A stretch of DNA of 64,000 bases from an uncultured Victivallales bacterium (GTDB lineage: Bacteria; Verrucomicrobiota; Lentisphaeria; Victivallales; UBA1829), in assembly GCA_944390735.1 (NCBI GenBank), contig CALXRL010000093.1, positions 1 through 64,000 on the forward strand, in the 5' to 3' direction. A program made the translations under genes and the position numbers. Positions 45,119 to 54,500 of the stretch are shown in pieces (the stretch's first letter is position 1; every line of letters begins with the position of its first letter). The notes under the pieces are model-generated. The model was given only the letters and a program-made list of their open reading frames with translations, did no database searches and had not been told where the DNA came from.

Positions 45119-46495
45119 ATGGCAGAGAAATGTGGGCTGGAGCTTACGGGCGGAGAAAAGAACTCCGACTATATGTCCCGCTTGGAACACAGGGAATCCA
45201 ACGCGAGAACATATTCAAGAAAATTCCCGTTTTCCCTGAAACGGGCAAAAGGGTGCCGAATTGAGGACGTGGAAGGCAACCGGTATCTGGACTTCCTTTG
45301 CGGAGCCGGTTCGCTCGCCCTGGGACACAACGATCCCGAAGTCAATGCGGCAATGATCGACATGCTGACATCCGAAGCGCCGCTGCATACGCTGGACCTG
45401 ATGACGCCGGTCAAGGACCGCTTCATTCAGAGGCTGCTGAATCTGCTGCCGGGAGAACTGCGCGATCATTCCAGGATCCAGTTCTGCAGTCCCTCGGGAA
45501 CGGATGCGGTGGATGCGGCGATCAAGCTGTGCAAAACCGCAACGGGGCGCTCCTCCATCGTTGCCTTTACGGGGGCCTATCACGGAATGGGTCACGGGGC
45601 GCTCTCCCTGACGGGCAATCTGAATGCGAAATCCAAAGTCAACGGGCTGATGCCCGATGCGCATTTCTTTCCGTATCCCTACTCCTACCGCTGTCCGTTC
45701 GGACTCGGAGGCGAGGCGGGAACCGATGCCGCATGCGCCTATTTCGAACGGGTCCTGAAGGATCCGGAAAGCGGAATCACAAAACCGGCGGCGGTCATTA
45801 TTGAACCGATTCAGGGAGAAGGCGGAGTCATTCCCGCGCCGGTCAAGTTCCTTCAGACGGTCCGGCGGGTCACGCGCGAACTGGAGATCCCGATGATCGT
45901 CGACGAAATCCAGTGCGGATGCGGTCGTTCCGGGCGCTTCTTCGCCTTCGAATACGCCGACATTGTGCCGGATGTGGTGCTGATCTCCAAAGCCATCGGC
46001 GGTTCCCAGCCGCTTTCCGTGGTGGTGTATCATGAGAAACTTGATGTCTGGAAGCCGGGCGCCCATGCGGGAACCTTCCGCGGCAACCAGCTCGCCATGA
46101 GGGCGGGAATGGTGGTCATGGAACGGGTTGCAAAACCCGAATTCCTGAAAGAGGTCGCGGAAAAGGGAGAACTCATTGTCAGCCGTCTGAAGGCGCTGAA
46201 GGAAAAGGTTTCGATTATCGGGGACATCCGTGGAAAAGGACTGATGATCGGGTGCGAATTCGTGAATCCGAAAGCGACTCCCGATTCTCTGGGTGCGCTT
46301 CCGCCGGATGGCGACCTCGCAGCGCTGATCCAGCACAAGTGCTTCCTGAACAAGCTGGTGATCGAACGCGGAGGACGCAACGGCGCGGTGCTGCGCTGTC
46401 TGGTGGCCCTGAACGTGACACGGGAAGAAATCGAAGAGATGCTCTCGATTCTGGAGCGCGTGGTTCTTGAGGTCAATGCCGATGCCGTCCGCTGA
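45119..46495 (+). CDS. dat: Diaminobutyrate-2-oxoglutarate aminotransferase
   Basis: A 458-residue class III PLP aminotransferase that makes L-2,4-diaminobutyrate from aspartate semialdehyde with glutamate as donor. Motifs: FLCGAGSLALGHNDPEV, FCSPSGTDAVDAAIKL, FTGAYHGMGHGALSLTGN (core AYHGMGHGALSLTG), IVDEIQCGCGRSGRFFAFE, and the PLP lysine in VLISKAIGGSQPL (near 292). GAGG precedes ATG 45119. The decarboxylase gene downstream overlaps its end by 14 bp, which fixes the pathway better than the sequence alone. EctB-type ectoine enzyme is the alternative, but no ectA or ectC is present. Confidence 0.9.
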   Translation: MAEKCGLELTGGEKNSDYMSRLEHRESNARTYSRKFPFSLKRAKGCRIEDVEGNRYLDFLCGAGSLALGHNDPEVNAAMIDMLTSEAPLHTLDLMTPVKDRFIQRLLNLLPGELRDHSRIQFCSPSGTDAVDAAIKLCKTATGRSSIVAFTGAYHGMGHGALSLTGNLNAKSKVNGLMPDAHFFPYPYSYRCPFGLGGEAGTDAACAYFERVLKDPESGITKPAAVIIEPIQGEGGVIPAPVKFLQTVRRVTRELEIPMIVDEIQCGCGRSGRFFAFEYADIVPDVVLISKAIGGSQPLSVVVYHEKLDVWKPGAHAGTFRGNQLAMRAGMVVMERVAKPEFLKEVAEKGELIVSRLKALKEKVSIIGDIRGKGLMIGCEFVNPKATPDSLGALPPDGDLAALIQHKCFLNKLVIERGGRNGAVLRCLVALNVTREEIEEMLSILERVVLEVNADAVR

Positions 46496-47930
46496 ACTGC
46501 TTCTGACCGACCGGAAGGCCGATCAGGAGGAATTCCGCCGGCAGATTCTTGCCGGGGTCGACGCGGTTCTGAAAGCGATGAACACGTCCAAAGCCTACGC
46601 GGGAATGCTGCCGCGCGATCTGGAGCGGTTCCTTCATGAGGAGGTGCTGCTTCCGGAACACGGACTGGGATTCGACGAAGTTCTCCGGCGCACGGAGGAG
46701 AAGATCCTGCCGAACATGCTTCATCCCTCCTCGCAGACCTATATGGCGCATCTGCACAGTCCGGTTCTGCTGGAAAGCATTGTGGCGGAATTGATTATTG
46801 CGGTATTCAACCAGTCGATGGATTCCTGGGACCAGTCTCCGGCGGCGACGGAGATTGAGGTGGATACGATCCGTCATCTCTGCCGTCTGTACGGATTCGG
46901 CGAGGAGGCGGATGGAGTCTTCACTTCCGGCGGATCGCAATCGAACCTGACGGCTCTTCTCTTGGCGCGCGACCGCTTCTGCCGGGAAAAACTGACCTGG
47001 GATGTGCAGAAACACGGTCTGCCGGAACAATATCGGAAACTGCGGCTTTACACGTCGGAAATCTCGCATTTCTCTATGGAGAAAAGCGCGCATCTTCTGG
47101 GACTTGGCTATGAGGCCGTGGTAAAAGTTCCGGTCGATGCGGCTCAGAAAATGGATGTCGGGGAACTGACTCGTCTTGTGGAGGAGGATGTTCGTCGCGG
47201 CAATCTTCCCTTCTGCGTCGTGGCGACGGAAGGAACAACGGATTACGGAAGCATTGATCCGGTTCCGGCCATTCGCAAGGTCTGTGACCGCTTCGGGATG
47301 CTTCTGCATGCGGATGCGGCCTATGGAAGCGGAGTCATTCTTTCCGGAAAGTATGCCGGCAGAGTGGCGGGGCTTTCGCTCTGTGACTCGCTGACGGTTG
47401 ATTTCCATAAAATGTTCCTTCTTCCGATCAGCTGCAGTGCGATTCTTCTGAAGAATGGAAAGGACTTCCGCCCGCTCGAATATCATGCCGATTATCTGAA
47501 CCGCGAGGAGGATGAGGAGGATGGATATACCAATCTGGTTGGCAAATCCATTCAGACGACCCGGAGGTTCGATGCGCTGAAGGTCTGGATCTCCTTCCAG
47601 GTTCGCGGAAAAGACGGATGGGACAAGCTCATTTCCAGCGGGATTGAAAATGCGGCCTATCTCCATGAACGACTCGTTGCTTCTCCGGATTTTGAAACGA
47701 CGACTCTTCCGGAAATTACATCGGTGGTTTTCCGCGTCCGGGATACCGATGAAGTGAACAGAAAGATCCGGCGGGCGTTGATTCATCAATGCGGAATCGT
47801 CATCGGCCAGACCGTCTTTCAGGGACATGTCTGTCTGAAATGCACCCTTCTGAATCCGGAACTCACACATGAAACTCTGGACAAGCTCCTTGCTCAGATT
47901 CTCATTCTGCGGGATCAGGTGAAACAGTAA
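46482..47930 (+). CDS. ddc: L-2,4-diaminobutyrate decarboxylase
   Basis: A 482-residue group II PLP decarboxylase. Features: HPSSQTYMAHLHSPVL near 85, DQSPAATEIE, FTSGGSQSNLTALLLARD (near 145), HADAAYGSG, and the PLP lysine in LTVDFHKMFLLPISC (near 307). The start at 46482 (MPSAELL) is chosen because GAGG lies 9 bp upstream within dat; ATG 46476 is closer to it. It would convert diaminobutyrate to 1,3-diaminopropane and CO2. Overlap with dat indicates translational coupling. The product can be a polyamine or a precursor of norspermidine. Confidence 0.92.
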   Translation: MPSAELLLTDRKADQEEFRRQILAGVDAVLKAMNTSKAYAGMLPRDLERFLHEEVLLPEHGLGFDEVLRRTEEKILPNMLHPSSQTYMAHLHSPVLLESIVAELIIAVFNQSMDSWDQSPAATEIEVDTIRHLCRLYGFGEEADGVFTSGGSQSNLTALLLARDRFCREKLTWDVQKHGLPEQYRKLRLYTSEISHFSMEKSAHLLGLGYEAVVKVPVDAAQKMDVGELTRLVEEDVRRGNLPFCVVATEGTTDYGSIDPVPAIRKVCDRFGMLLHADAAYGSGVILSGKYAGRVAGLSLCDSLTVDFHKMFLLPISCSAILLKNGKDFRPLEYHADYLNREEDEEDGYTNLVGKSIQTTRRFDALKVWISFQVRGKDGWDKLISSGIENAAYLHERLVASPDFETTTLPEITSVVFRVRDTDEVNRKIRRALIHQCGIVIGQTVFQGHVCLKCTLLNPELTHETLDKLLAQILILRDQVKQ

Positions 47931-47935
47931 ATTCC

Positions 47936-48185
47936 GTGTTGGCAATCATCCGGATTGGGGAGAAGGCTTTCTTTTACGGAAAAATGCAACGCATTTTTCT
48001 CGGGTCAAGGGCAGAGTGCCCTTGTCGCGGTCCAGCGGCGAGACGCTGGCCGTGCAGCGCACGGAACTTCTTCTTTCTATAAAAAATGCGAGGGACGAAA
48101 ACCGCTTTGAAAAGCGGTTCTTCTCCCCTCGCGCTCCTCTCTTTCCCTAAACTTTTGACGCCTTTGCAACAATGCGCAAAGGCTC
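47936..48185. repeat. Hairpin-rich intergenic repeat, copy A with a four-hairpin insertion
   Basis: A non-coding unit. Left arm 47936-47987 and right arm 48086-48185 match copy B. Between them about 98 bp is inserted, and AAAAATGC occurs at both edges (47980-47987 and 48082-48089). At and in the insertion four short perfect hairpins follow one another: AAAAATGC/GCATTTTT (47980-47998), CAAGGGCA/TGCCCTTG (48006-48024), CCAGCG/CGCTGG (48032-48049), CCGTGC/GCACGG (48050-48064). The right arm has two more (AACCGCTTT/AAAGCGGTT inside GCGAGG/CCTCGC; CCTTTGC/GCAAAGG). Confidence 0.85.
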
Positions 48186-48192
48186 CCACTTC

Positions 48193-48340
48193 GTGTTGGC
48201 GATCATCCGGATTGGGGAGAAGGCTTTCTTTTACGGAAAAATGCGAGGAACGAAAACCGCTTTGAAAAGCGGTTCTTCTCCCCTCGCGCTCCCCTCTTTC
48301 CCTAAACTTTCGACGCCTTTGCAACAATACGCAAAGGCTC
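48193..48340. repeat. Hairpin-rich intergenic repeat, copy B without the insertion
   Basis: A 148-bp direct repeat of copy A, 7 bp after it. The 52-bp left arm differs at 1 base and the 100-bp right arm at 4. It ends exactly at the stop codon (48341) of the convergent hydrolase gene. The high identity points to a recent duplication, or recent loss/gain of the insertion. Confidence 0.85.
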
Positions 48341-49333
48341 TCAGAGGAAACGTTCCATCGCGTTCCATGCAATATCGGCATAGAAACGATGTTCCCCATC
48401 CCCGATAACATGAACGCAGTTGTCTTCTTTTCCAGCGGCTTTATAGATCCGGCGCAGCCGTTCGAACTGACGATTCGCCGCGTCAATCGGAAATATCGGA
48501 TCGAAACGACCATTGACAATGACCATCGGTTTCGGCGCGGCCAGACCGACCACATCCGCACTCTCGCCGTACAGCAGAAGCCCCGGCACAAAATTGCAGA
48601 TGCAGTGATACATGGAACCGATGCTGTCATGAAATGAGGAGAAACTGCAGGACGGCATCACATGAGTAATCCGGTCAAGCAGCGCGCCGGCAAACATGGC
48701 GGTAGTGCCGCCTCCGGAATTTCCCATGATTCCCAGCACATGAAGATCCAGTTCCGGACGATTGGAAAGAAGATCAATGACCCGGTCCACATCGTAAATT
48801 CTTGCCGCAAGCATGGTTCGGTTGTACAGCAGCATGGCGGTGGAGGGTTCATAACAGGAAGGAGCACGTTCCGGAGAGGTCCCCCGTTCCCCCATGGCCC
48901 GCTGCTCCAGACAGACTGCGGCAAGACCACGCTTCATGCAGGCAATGGCGAAATCGCGGTCGCCTTCCGTTTTTTTCAGAGTGATCTCATCCATCCACTC
49001 CACAGCGATCGAATTGTGCATTCCGGTGGAGTGCCCCTGAAGACAGAGAAAGGTCCGATACGGTTTTTCAGCGTGTTTCGGAAGACACAGATATGCGAAC
49101 GCCGTCTCTCCCGGTTCCGTCTCAAAGCGCAGTTTCTCGATGGTTCCGAGATCATTTTCCCGCATCCAGAGGGTTTCCGGAACAATCGGGCGCCGAGGCA
49201 GAGCAAGCCAGTGATTGAGTCCGAGTGTTTTCACAAGGGCGGGTTTTGCCGCTTTTTTCCACTCCTCGAAGGAGGAATACTGTTCAAAGGCGTAACGCGG
49301 TTCATCTGCAATCTGCTCCTGGGACGCAACCAT
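48341..49333 (-). CDS. Alpha/beta hydrolase, dienelactone/acetylxylan-esterase-like
   Basis: A 330-residue alpha/beta hydrolase. The oxyanion/strand segment is FLCLQGHSTGMHNS near 95. The nucleophile elbow is LGIMGNSGGGTTAMFAG (Ser near 205). The acid is in VNGRFDPIFPID and the His in VIGDGEHRFYAD near the end. No signal peptide. The start at 49333 (MVASQEQ) has AAAGGA 10 bp upstream; a TTG at 49372 is less likely. It resembles large-substrate esterases of carbohydrate loci; substrate unknown. Flanked by the repeat element and a divergent regulator. Confidence 0.82.
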   Translation of the reverse strand: MVASQEQIADEPRYAFEQYSSFEEWKKAAKPALVKTLGLNHWLALPRRPIVPETLWMRENDLGTIEKLRFETEPGETAFAYLCLPKHAEKPYRTFLCLQGHSTGMHNSIAVEWMDEITLKKTEGDRDFAIACMKRGLAAVCLEQRAMGERGTSPERAPSCYEPSTAMLLYNRTMLAARIYDVDRVIDLLSNRPELDLHVLGIMGNSGGGTTAMFAGALLDRITHVMPSCSFSSFHDSIGSMYHCICNFVPGLLLYGESADVVGLAAPKPMVIVNGRFDPIFPIDAANRQFERLRRIYKAAGKEDNCVHVIGDGEHRFYADIAWNAMERFL

Positions 49334-49404
49334 GATTAGAGGAATCCTTTCGTTGATATGATCCGCGGACAATGACCGAACTCCGGCCGTTCGCGTTGAA
49401 AAAT

Positions 49405-49432
49405 AATATAGGTGTGTTGGACAGGATTACAA
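49405..49432 (-). promoter_or_regulatory. Promoter of the alpha/beta hydrolase gene
   Basis: On the minus strand TTGTAA (49427-49432), 16-bp spacer, TATATT (49405-49410), 72 bp before ATG 49333. Confidence 0.6.
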
Positions 49433-49587
49433 ATCCGTCCATTGGAAAGGAAGAGGAAATTCCATCATGCAATAGCCCGCATCGTCAGAAATGATTCATC
49501 CTCCTGCCGGGCGAATTATTCCAGAACCGGGAACATGTAACTTAAAGTGACTTAATCTGATTTTCTTTTTTTTCGTTGTTTCCCCGG

Positions 49588-49616
49588 TTGACGAAAATCA
49601 AGGTTTCGAATATAAT
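49588..49616 (+). promoter_or_regulatory. Promoter of the GntR-pseudopilin-GH2 cluster
   Basis: TTGACG (49588-49593), 17-bp spacer, TATAAT (49611-49616), 33 bp before the regulator start. It is the strongest-looking promoter in this part of the window. Confidence 0.75.
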
Positions 49617-49648
49617 AAAAGAAGGAAAATCAAAGGTGTACCGGAATC

Positions 49649-50746
49649 ATGAGAGAAATGGAACAGAATCGGAATCACCCTTATGGTGAATTATCCCGTG
49701 CATTAGTCCGGGAGTTGCGGAAAGCAGTTGACGCAGGAGACTATCCCCCGGGAGGAAAACTGCCTTCCCATCGGCAGCTGGCGAGAGAGAGCGGAGTCAG
49801 TCAGGTTACCGCCCGAATGGCCGTTCTTCAGCTTGTCCGGGAAGGCCTCCTGGAGGTGCGCAAGAACTGCGGGACATACGTGCGGAACATCCCGCGAGGC
49901 AGTATTTCGGAACCCGTGGGAAGACCATCCCGCATCGGAGTGATCCTCTCCCCATGGGACACGGAAAACACACCCGCCTGGAACAGCAAAGGCAGTCTTT
50001 CCGAAATTCTCCGATACGTTTCCCGCAACGAGTGCCAGATCATGATTTTTTCCTATTCGCAATGGAGAAAATATGCGGAAAATGCCCCGGAAGAGCTGAT
50101 CACTCGCAACAATCTGGACACCCTGGTCTGGTTCTATACCGGCCCGCACGAAGTCCGCTTCATTCTCGAACTGGAACGCCGCCGTTTCCGACAGCTGATT
50201 CTGAACCGCCGCACCTTCGGACTCCGAGCCTCCGCCATTCTTCTCGATGAGGAAGGTCTGGCGGAGGATATCCCACACCACTTGACTGAGCAGGAATGCG
50301 CCTCCCTGCTTGTCATCAGCGCCTCGACAGATATTCAACCTTACGCAGACCGGGTCGGCGCGCTGAAGAACCGGTTGGAAAAAGCAGGGCTCCTCCCCGA
50401 GGATTTTCTTCTGATCCTGCCTGAAGCAAGACCGGAGGGCAACTTTCCGGAATGGACCCGTCTTGTTCTGAAATCCGAACTGGAAAGAATCCGTCCCAAA
50501 GCCATCGTTGATTTTGCCGGATACATCAACTTCCTTTCGCAGTTCCCGGATTCCTTTTTCCGGACGATCGGAAATCCACGTTTCATCAGCACCGCGCCGC
50601 CAACCGCATGGACATGCCGTCGGGATTTTCATTACACATGCTATGACCCTGAACAACAGTCCGTCAACAAGGCAATCCGCCAGTTTTTTGAAAAAGGCTC
50701 TCCGGGCCGGACGGTCCGTCTGCCCTACATCCGGAAAGAAATATGA
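49649..50746 (+). CDS. GntR-type transcriptional regulator with LacI-like sensor domain
   Basis: A 365-residue regulator. Residues 1-80 hold the GntR winged helix ([34 protein letters not shown], core [17 protein letters not shown]). Residues about 95-355 are a divergent periplasmic-binding-like sensor beginning [16 protein letters not shown] lies 10 bp before ATG 49649. Its stop overlaps an ATG of the next frame, and the pseudopilin start follows 45 bp later, so a shared transcript is likely. Probably senses a sugar and controls the GH2 gene. Confidence 0.87.
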   Translation: MREMEQNRNHPYGELSRALVRELRKAVDAGDYPPGGKLPSHRQLARESGVSQVTARMAVLQLVREGLLEVRKNCGTYVRNIPRGSISEPVGRPSRIGVILSPWDTENTPAWNSKGSLSEILRYVSRNECQIMIFSYSQWRKYAENAPEELITRNNLDTLVWFYTGPHEVRFILELERRRFRQLILNRRTFGLRASAILLDEEGLAEDIPHHLTEQECASLLVISASTDIQPYADRVGALKNRLEKAGLLPEDFLLILPEARPEGNFPEWTRLVLKSELERIRPKAIVDFAGYINFLSQFPDSFFRTIGNPRFISTAPPTAWTCRRDFHYTCYDPEQQSVNKAIRQFFEKGSPGRTVRLPYIRKEI

Positions 50747-50790
50747 ACAGAACATACAAATTCAAAATCAATACGGGAAAGGATGAACAA

Positions 50791-51519
50791 ATGAAACAGA
50801 AATTCACATTGATAGAACTCCTTGTGGTTATTGCAGTGATAGCGATTCTCACATCACTGCTTCTGCCTGCTCTGGGGAAAGCCCGCGCCACAGCCAGAAA
50901 AATCGCCTGCATCTCCAACATGAAGCAGCTTGCACTCGGCTTTGAACTTTACAGTTCCAGTTACGACGACTTCATTCCCAAGCCCTTCGGTCCGGTTCCA
51001 TGGGGAGGCAGCCGAAGCTGGCACAGCGTCGTCTATCCCCTCTTTCTTCCGCAGGTGAACGGCCAGGAGCTTGTCCACGATTTCGATGCAAAAGCGAAAT
51101 TCTACTGTCCGGCTCTCGACAATCTCAACGCCTACCAGAAACAGACCACATACAGCATGAACGGCTATATGGGAGACAATCAATGGTGGGGCGGCTCCAC
51201 TCCCGCCAACACTTACGCAAAAAGAAACACCATCCGGAACGCCGCTATGGTTTTTCTCGTCGGAGAAAAGGGCACCAACGCCGACTGGGGATACACTATC
51301 GTAAAAAACGCTTTCAAAAATTTTGAAGCCAATCTGCTGAGTTCATCGGAAAGCGTTCTCAAGACCCGCATTGAACCGCGCCACTCCTACGGTGCCAACT
51401 TTCTCTATCTGGATGGACACGCCGGACACTCCACCCGCACGCAGATTCCCGCCTTCTCCGACATAGCCATCGGCCGTGATATTCCCCAGGCGAACTATTC
51501 CGGAACCTTCTACAACTGA
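50791..51519 (+). CDS. Prepilin-type protein with C-terminal DG motif (pseudopilin-like)
   Basis: A 242-residue protein with a type IV pilin N-terminus ([16 protein letters not shown], one membrane helix). The residue before the Phe is Lys rather than the usual Gly, as is common in Lentisphaerota/Planctomycete homologues, where E5 is kept. The rest is a globular domain with [17 protein letters not shown] near the end, similar to DUF1559-type proteins. The start at 50791 (MKQKF) has AAAGGA 9 bp upstream; ATG 50743 is less likely. Placed between a GntR regulator and a secreted GH2-like enzyme. Probably a surface or secretion pseudopilin. Confidence 0.88.
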   Translation: MKQKFTLIELLVVIAVIAILTSLLLPALGKARATARKIACISNMKQLALGFELYSSSYDDFIPKPFGPVPWGGSRSWHSVVYPLFLPQVNGQELVHDFDAKAKFYCPALDNLNAYQKQTTYSMNGYMGDNQWWGGSTPANTYAKRNTIRNAAMVFLVGEKGTNADWGYTIVKNAFKNFEANLLSSSESVLKTRIEPRHSYGANFLYLDGHAGHSTRTQIPAFSDIAIGRDIPQANYSGTFYN

Positions 51520-51550
51520 TCCTCCTAAAAAAATCAGGAACGACTCTTTT

Positions 51551-54500
51551 ATGAAATCATTTCTTTTTTCTCTTCTGCTTTTAACCGGAGCCGCCGTGCT
51601 TTCGGCATCTCCACTTCTTCCGGAAGTCAGCGATTTCTCCTGGGATGCTCCGGGAATCCGGAAAAACGCCGAACGCGAACAGATTTGTCTGAACGGCTAC
51701 TGGGCATTTCATCCTGTTGCCGGCACTCTGGATCCCGGAGCCAAAGCACCTGCGCGTTCCGAGACCGGCTGGGGATACGCCAAAGTTCCCTATCCCTGGG
51801 AGACCATGCGCCCGCTGAAGCTCCCCAAAAATGCACCGGGAAAAGCAAAATGGCATACGGCATGGTACCGTAGAACCATCCGGGTTCCGGAATTCCGGAA
51901 AGGAGTGCGCGTCTTTCTGGAAATCCAGCATATTCAAACACGCGGAACGGTTTATCTCGATGGAAAAGAGGCGGGAAAAATCGTATTCCCCGGCGGCTCC
52001 CTCGATCTCACACCGCTGATCCGGCCGGGTCAGAAACAGGAACTGACCATCCGGGTCTCGGCAGTTCCATCCTCCGCGGAAGAATATGTCATCATGGACA
52101 TCAACAACATTTACAAAGTGGCATCCCGTATCCGGAACAAGGGAATCGTCGGAGACGTTTTTCTGAATCTGGTTCCGAATACCCGCATCGAACATACCCA
52201 TTTCATCACCTCCGTGAAGGGAAAGCAGATCACCTTTCAGGTCATTCCGGAGAATCCCGCCCCGGAAAAGCGGTATACGATCGAAGCGGAAATCCGTGAT
52301 TCCGCAGGAAAACCGGTAAAAACCTTCCGGAGCCCTGTATTCACCCGCCGGATGCTGAAACAGGGGGCCTGGACATTTTCCGCCCCATGGGCCGATCCGG
52401 ACCTCTGGGACATCGACACTCCGCAAAACCTCTACACAGCCGTCCTGCGACTTTCCGAAAACGGTCTGATCGCCGATACAACCCTGCCGGAAAAATTCGG
52501 ATTCCGCGAATTCACAATCCGGGGACGGGATTATCTCCTCAACGGCAAGCCGATTCATCTTCTGGCATACATTCCCGGAAACTACAGCTACTTCTGGGCA
52601 TCGGACAAATCCAGCCGTCCGCTGGCGGAAATGACTCTGAAACGACTGAAAACAATGGGTTACAATTTTGCCATCAGCGAAAACTACAACTTCAACGAAG
52701 GCGCCACCGGCTACATCCGCGGTTTTTTTGAAGCCGCCGACAACGTCGGATTTCTGCACTCGTTCTCTCTTCCGCATCCGCGCGCGTTCCAGAGCGCTCT
52801 TGATACGGATCCCCGGAAACGCGGGGAATATCGGAAACTGGCCGAATACCTGATCCGTCTCTACTGGAACCATCCGTCCCTGGTCATGTTCGCCACGACC
52901 CACAACTGCACCGGCGCCTGGGGCGATCAGAATCCGACTCGTCTCGGCGGCGACTATGTCGCGGCAACGGCGAAGGACGAACGGGAACTCAAGGAGAAAA
53001 ACCGCAGGAACGCCGAAGTCACACGGGATATTGTTCGGGAAATTGATCCGGTGCATCCGGTCTACGTGCACTCCTCCGGCAGTCTCTGCGGACAGTATAC
53101 TCTGAACATGTACCTGAACTGGGCCCCCCTGCAGGAACGCAGCGACTGGCTGGAATATTACAGCAGACACGGGAAAATGCCGCTTGCCCTGGTGGAATGG
53201 GGACCTCCGCACAGCGCATCGTTTTCCAGTTTCCGCGGATGGGTCTGGAGCCGTCCCCATATTCAGACCGCCTGGGACGCCGAATATGTCTCAGCCTACT
53301 ACGGCGACAAGGTCGGCGAGTGGACCCCTCAGCGACTCGAACTGCTGGACCGGATCATCCAGAACAACGGCAAACCGGTTCATTTCGGAAGATTCACCCT
53401 TTTTGAACGTTTCGATATCGTAAACCGCCTCCAGGGAGATTTTTTTGCGGACAACTATCGTTCCATGCGCGCTTGGGGTCTCTCCCTGATGCTTCCATGG
53501 GATTACGACTCCAACTATATCCGCGTTCCCGGCAACTGGAAATCCAAGGAATGGCCCGACCGTTACAAAAACCTCAATCGGCCGGGACTCGTCCCCGATT
53601 TCGTCGGTCACGACAAATATCCGCTGACCATCTATCCGGAAGCCTATCGTCTGAGTCATCTTGGAAAAGCCATTCAGAACTGGGGAGCCCCCCTGATCGG
53701 CTTCATCGGCGGAGAAAAGGTGTTCACGACCAAAGAACACATCTATCTGCCGGAAGAACGCATCCGGAAAACACTCGTGATCATCAACGACAAGCGGAAG
53801 GATCAGGAGTGCGCCTGGCAGCTGATGCTCAGAAGCCGTCCCGAAACAAAACGATCCGGCAAAGTCCGGATTTCGGCAGGGGAACGGGCCTTTCAGACCG
53901 TGGAGCTTTCCCTCCCCTCCGACCTGAAACGAGGATCTTTTGCGCTGGACGCGGAATTCCGTTTCTCCGACGGGACGCTTCGGAAGGACTCCTTTGCATT
54001 TCAGATTCTTCCCTCTTCCGCGGAATCGTCCGCCCGGGGACGCACCATCGCCGCCCTGTACGATCCGAAAGGGATGACGGAACCCCTGCTGAAACGATGG
54101 AATGTCCGATATCGGAAAGTCGGACTCCGGGAGAATCTGGCCCGATATCGGACACTCATCATCGGCCGGGAGGCGCTCTCCGCAAAAGGTCCCCTTCCGA
54201 ATCTGAATGCGGTCCGCAATGGACAGCAGGTCCTGATCTTTGAGCAGCAGACGCCTGTTCTGGAACGTCTCGGCTTCCGAATCAACGAGATCGGGCTGCG
54301 AAAACTTTTTCTTCGCGATGCCGGGAATCCTCTGGTGAAGGGGATGGGGGAGGAACTCTTTTCCGACTGGCGCGGCGAATCCACTCTTCTGCCGCCGATG
54401 CTCGACTATAATGGATTCTTCTGTCCCCCCTGGAACTGGTGCGGATTCAAAACGCATCGGGTCTGGCGGTGCGGCAACCGGGGGACCGTCGCAGACGCGC

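Noticed and set aside
47936-48340. CRISPR array
   Set aside because: There are only two copies of a long unit with internal hairpins, and no regular short repeats with spacers or cas genes.
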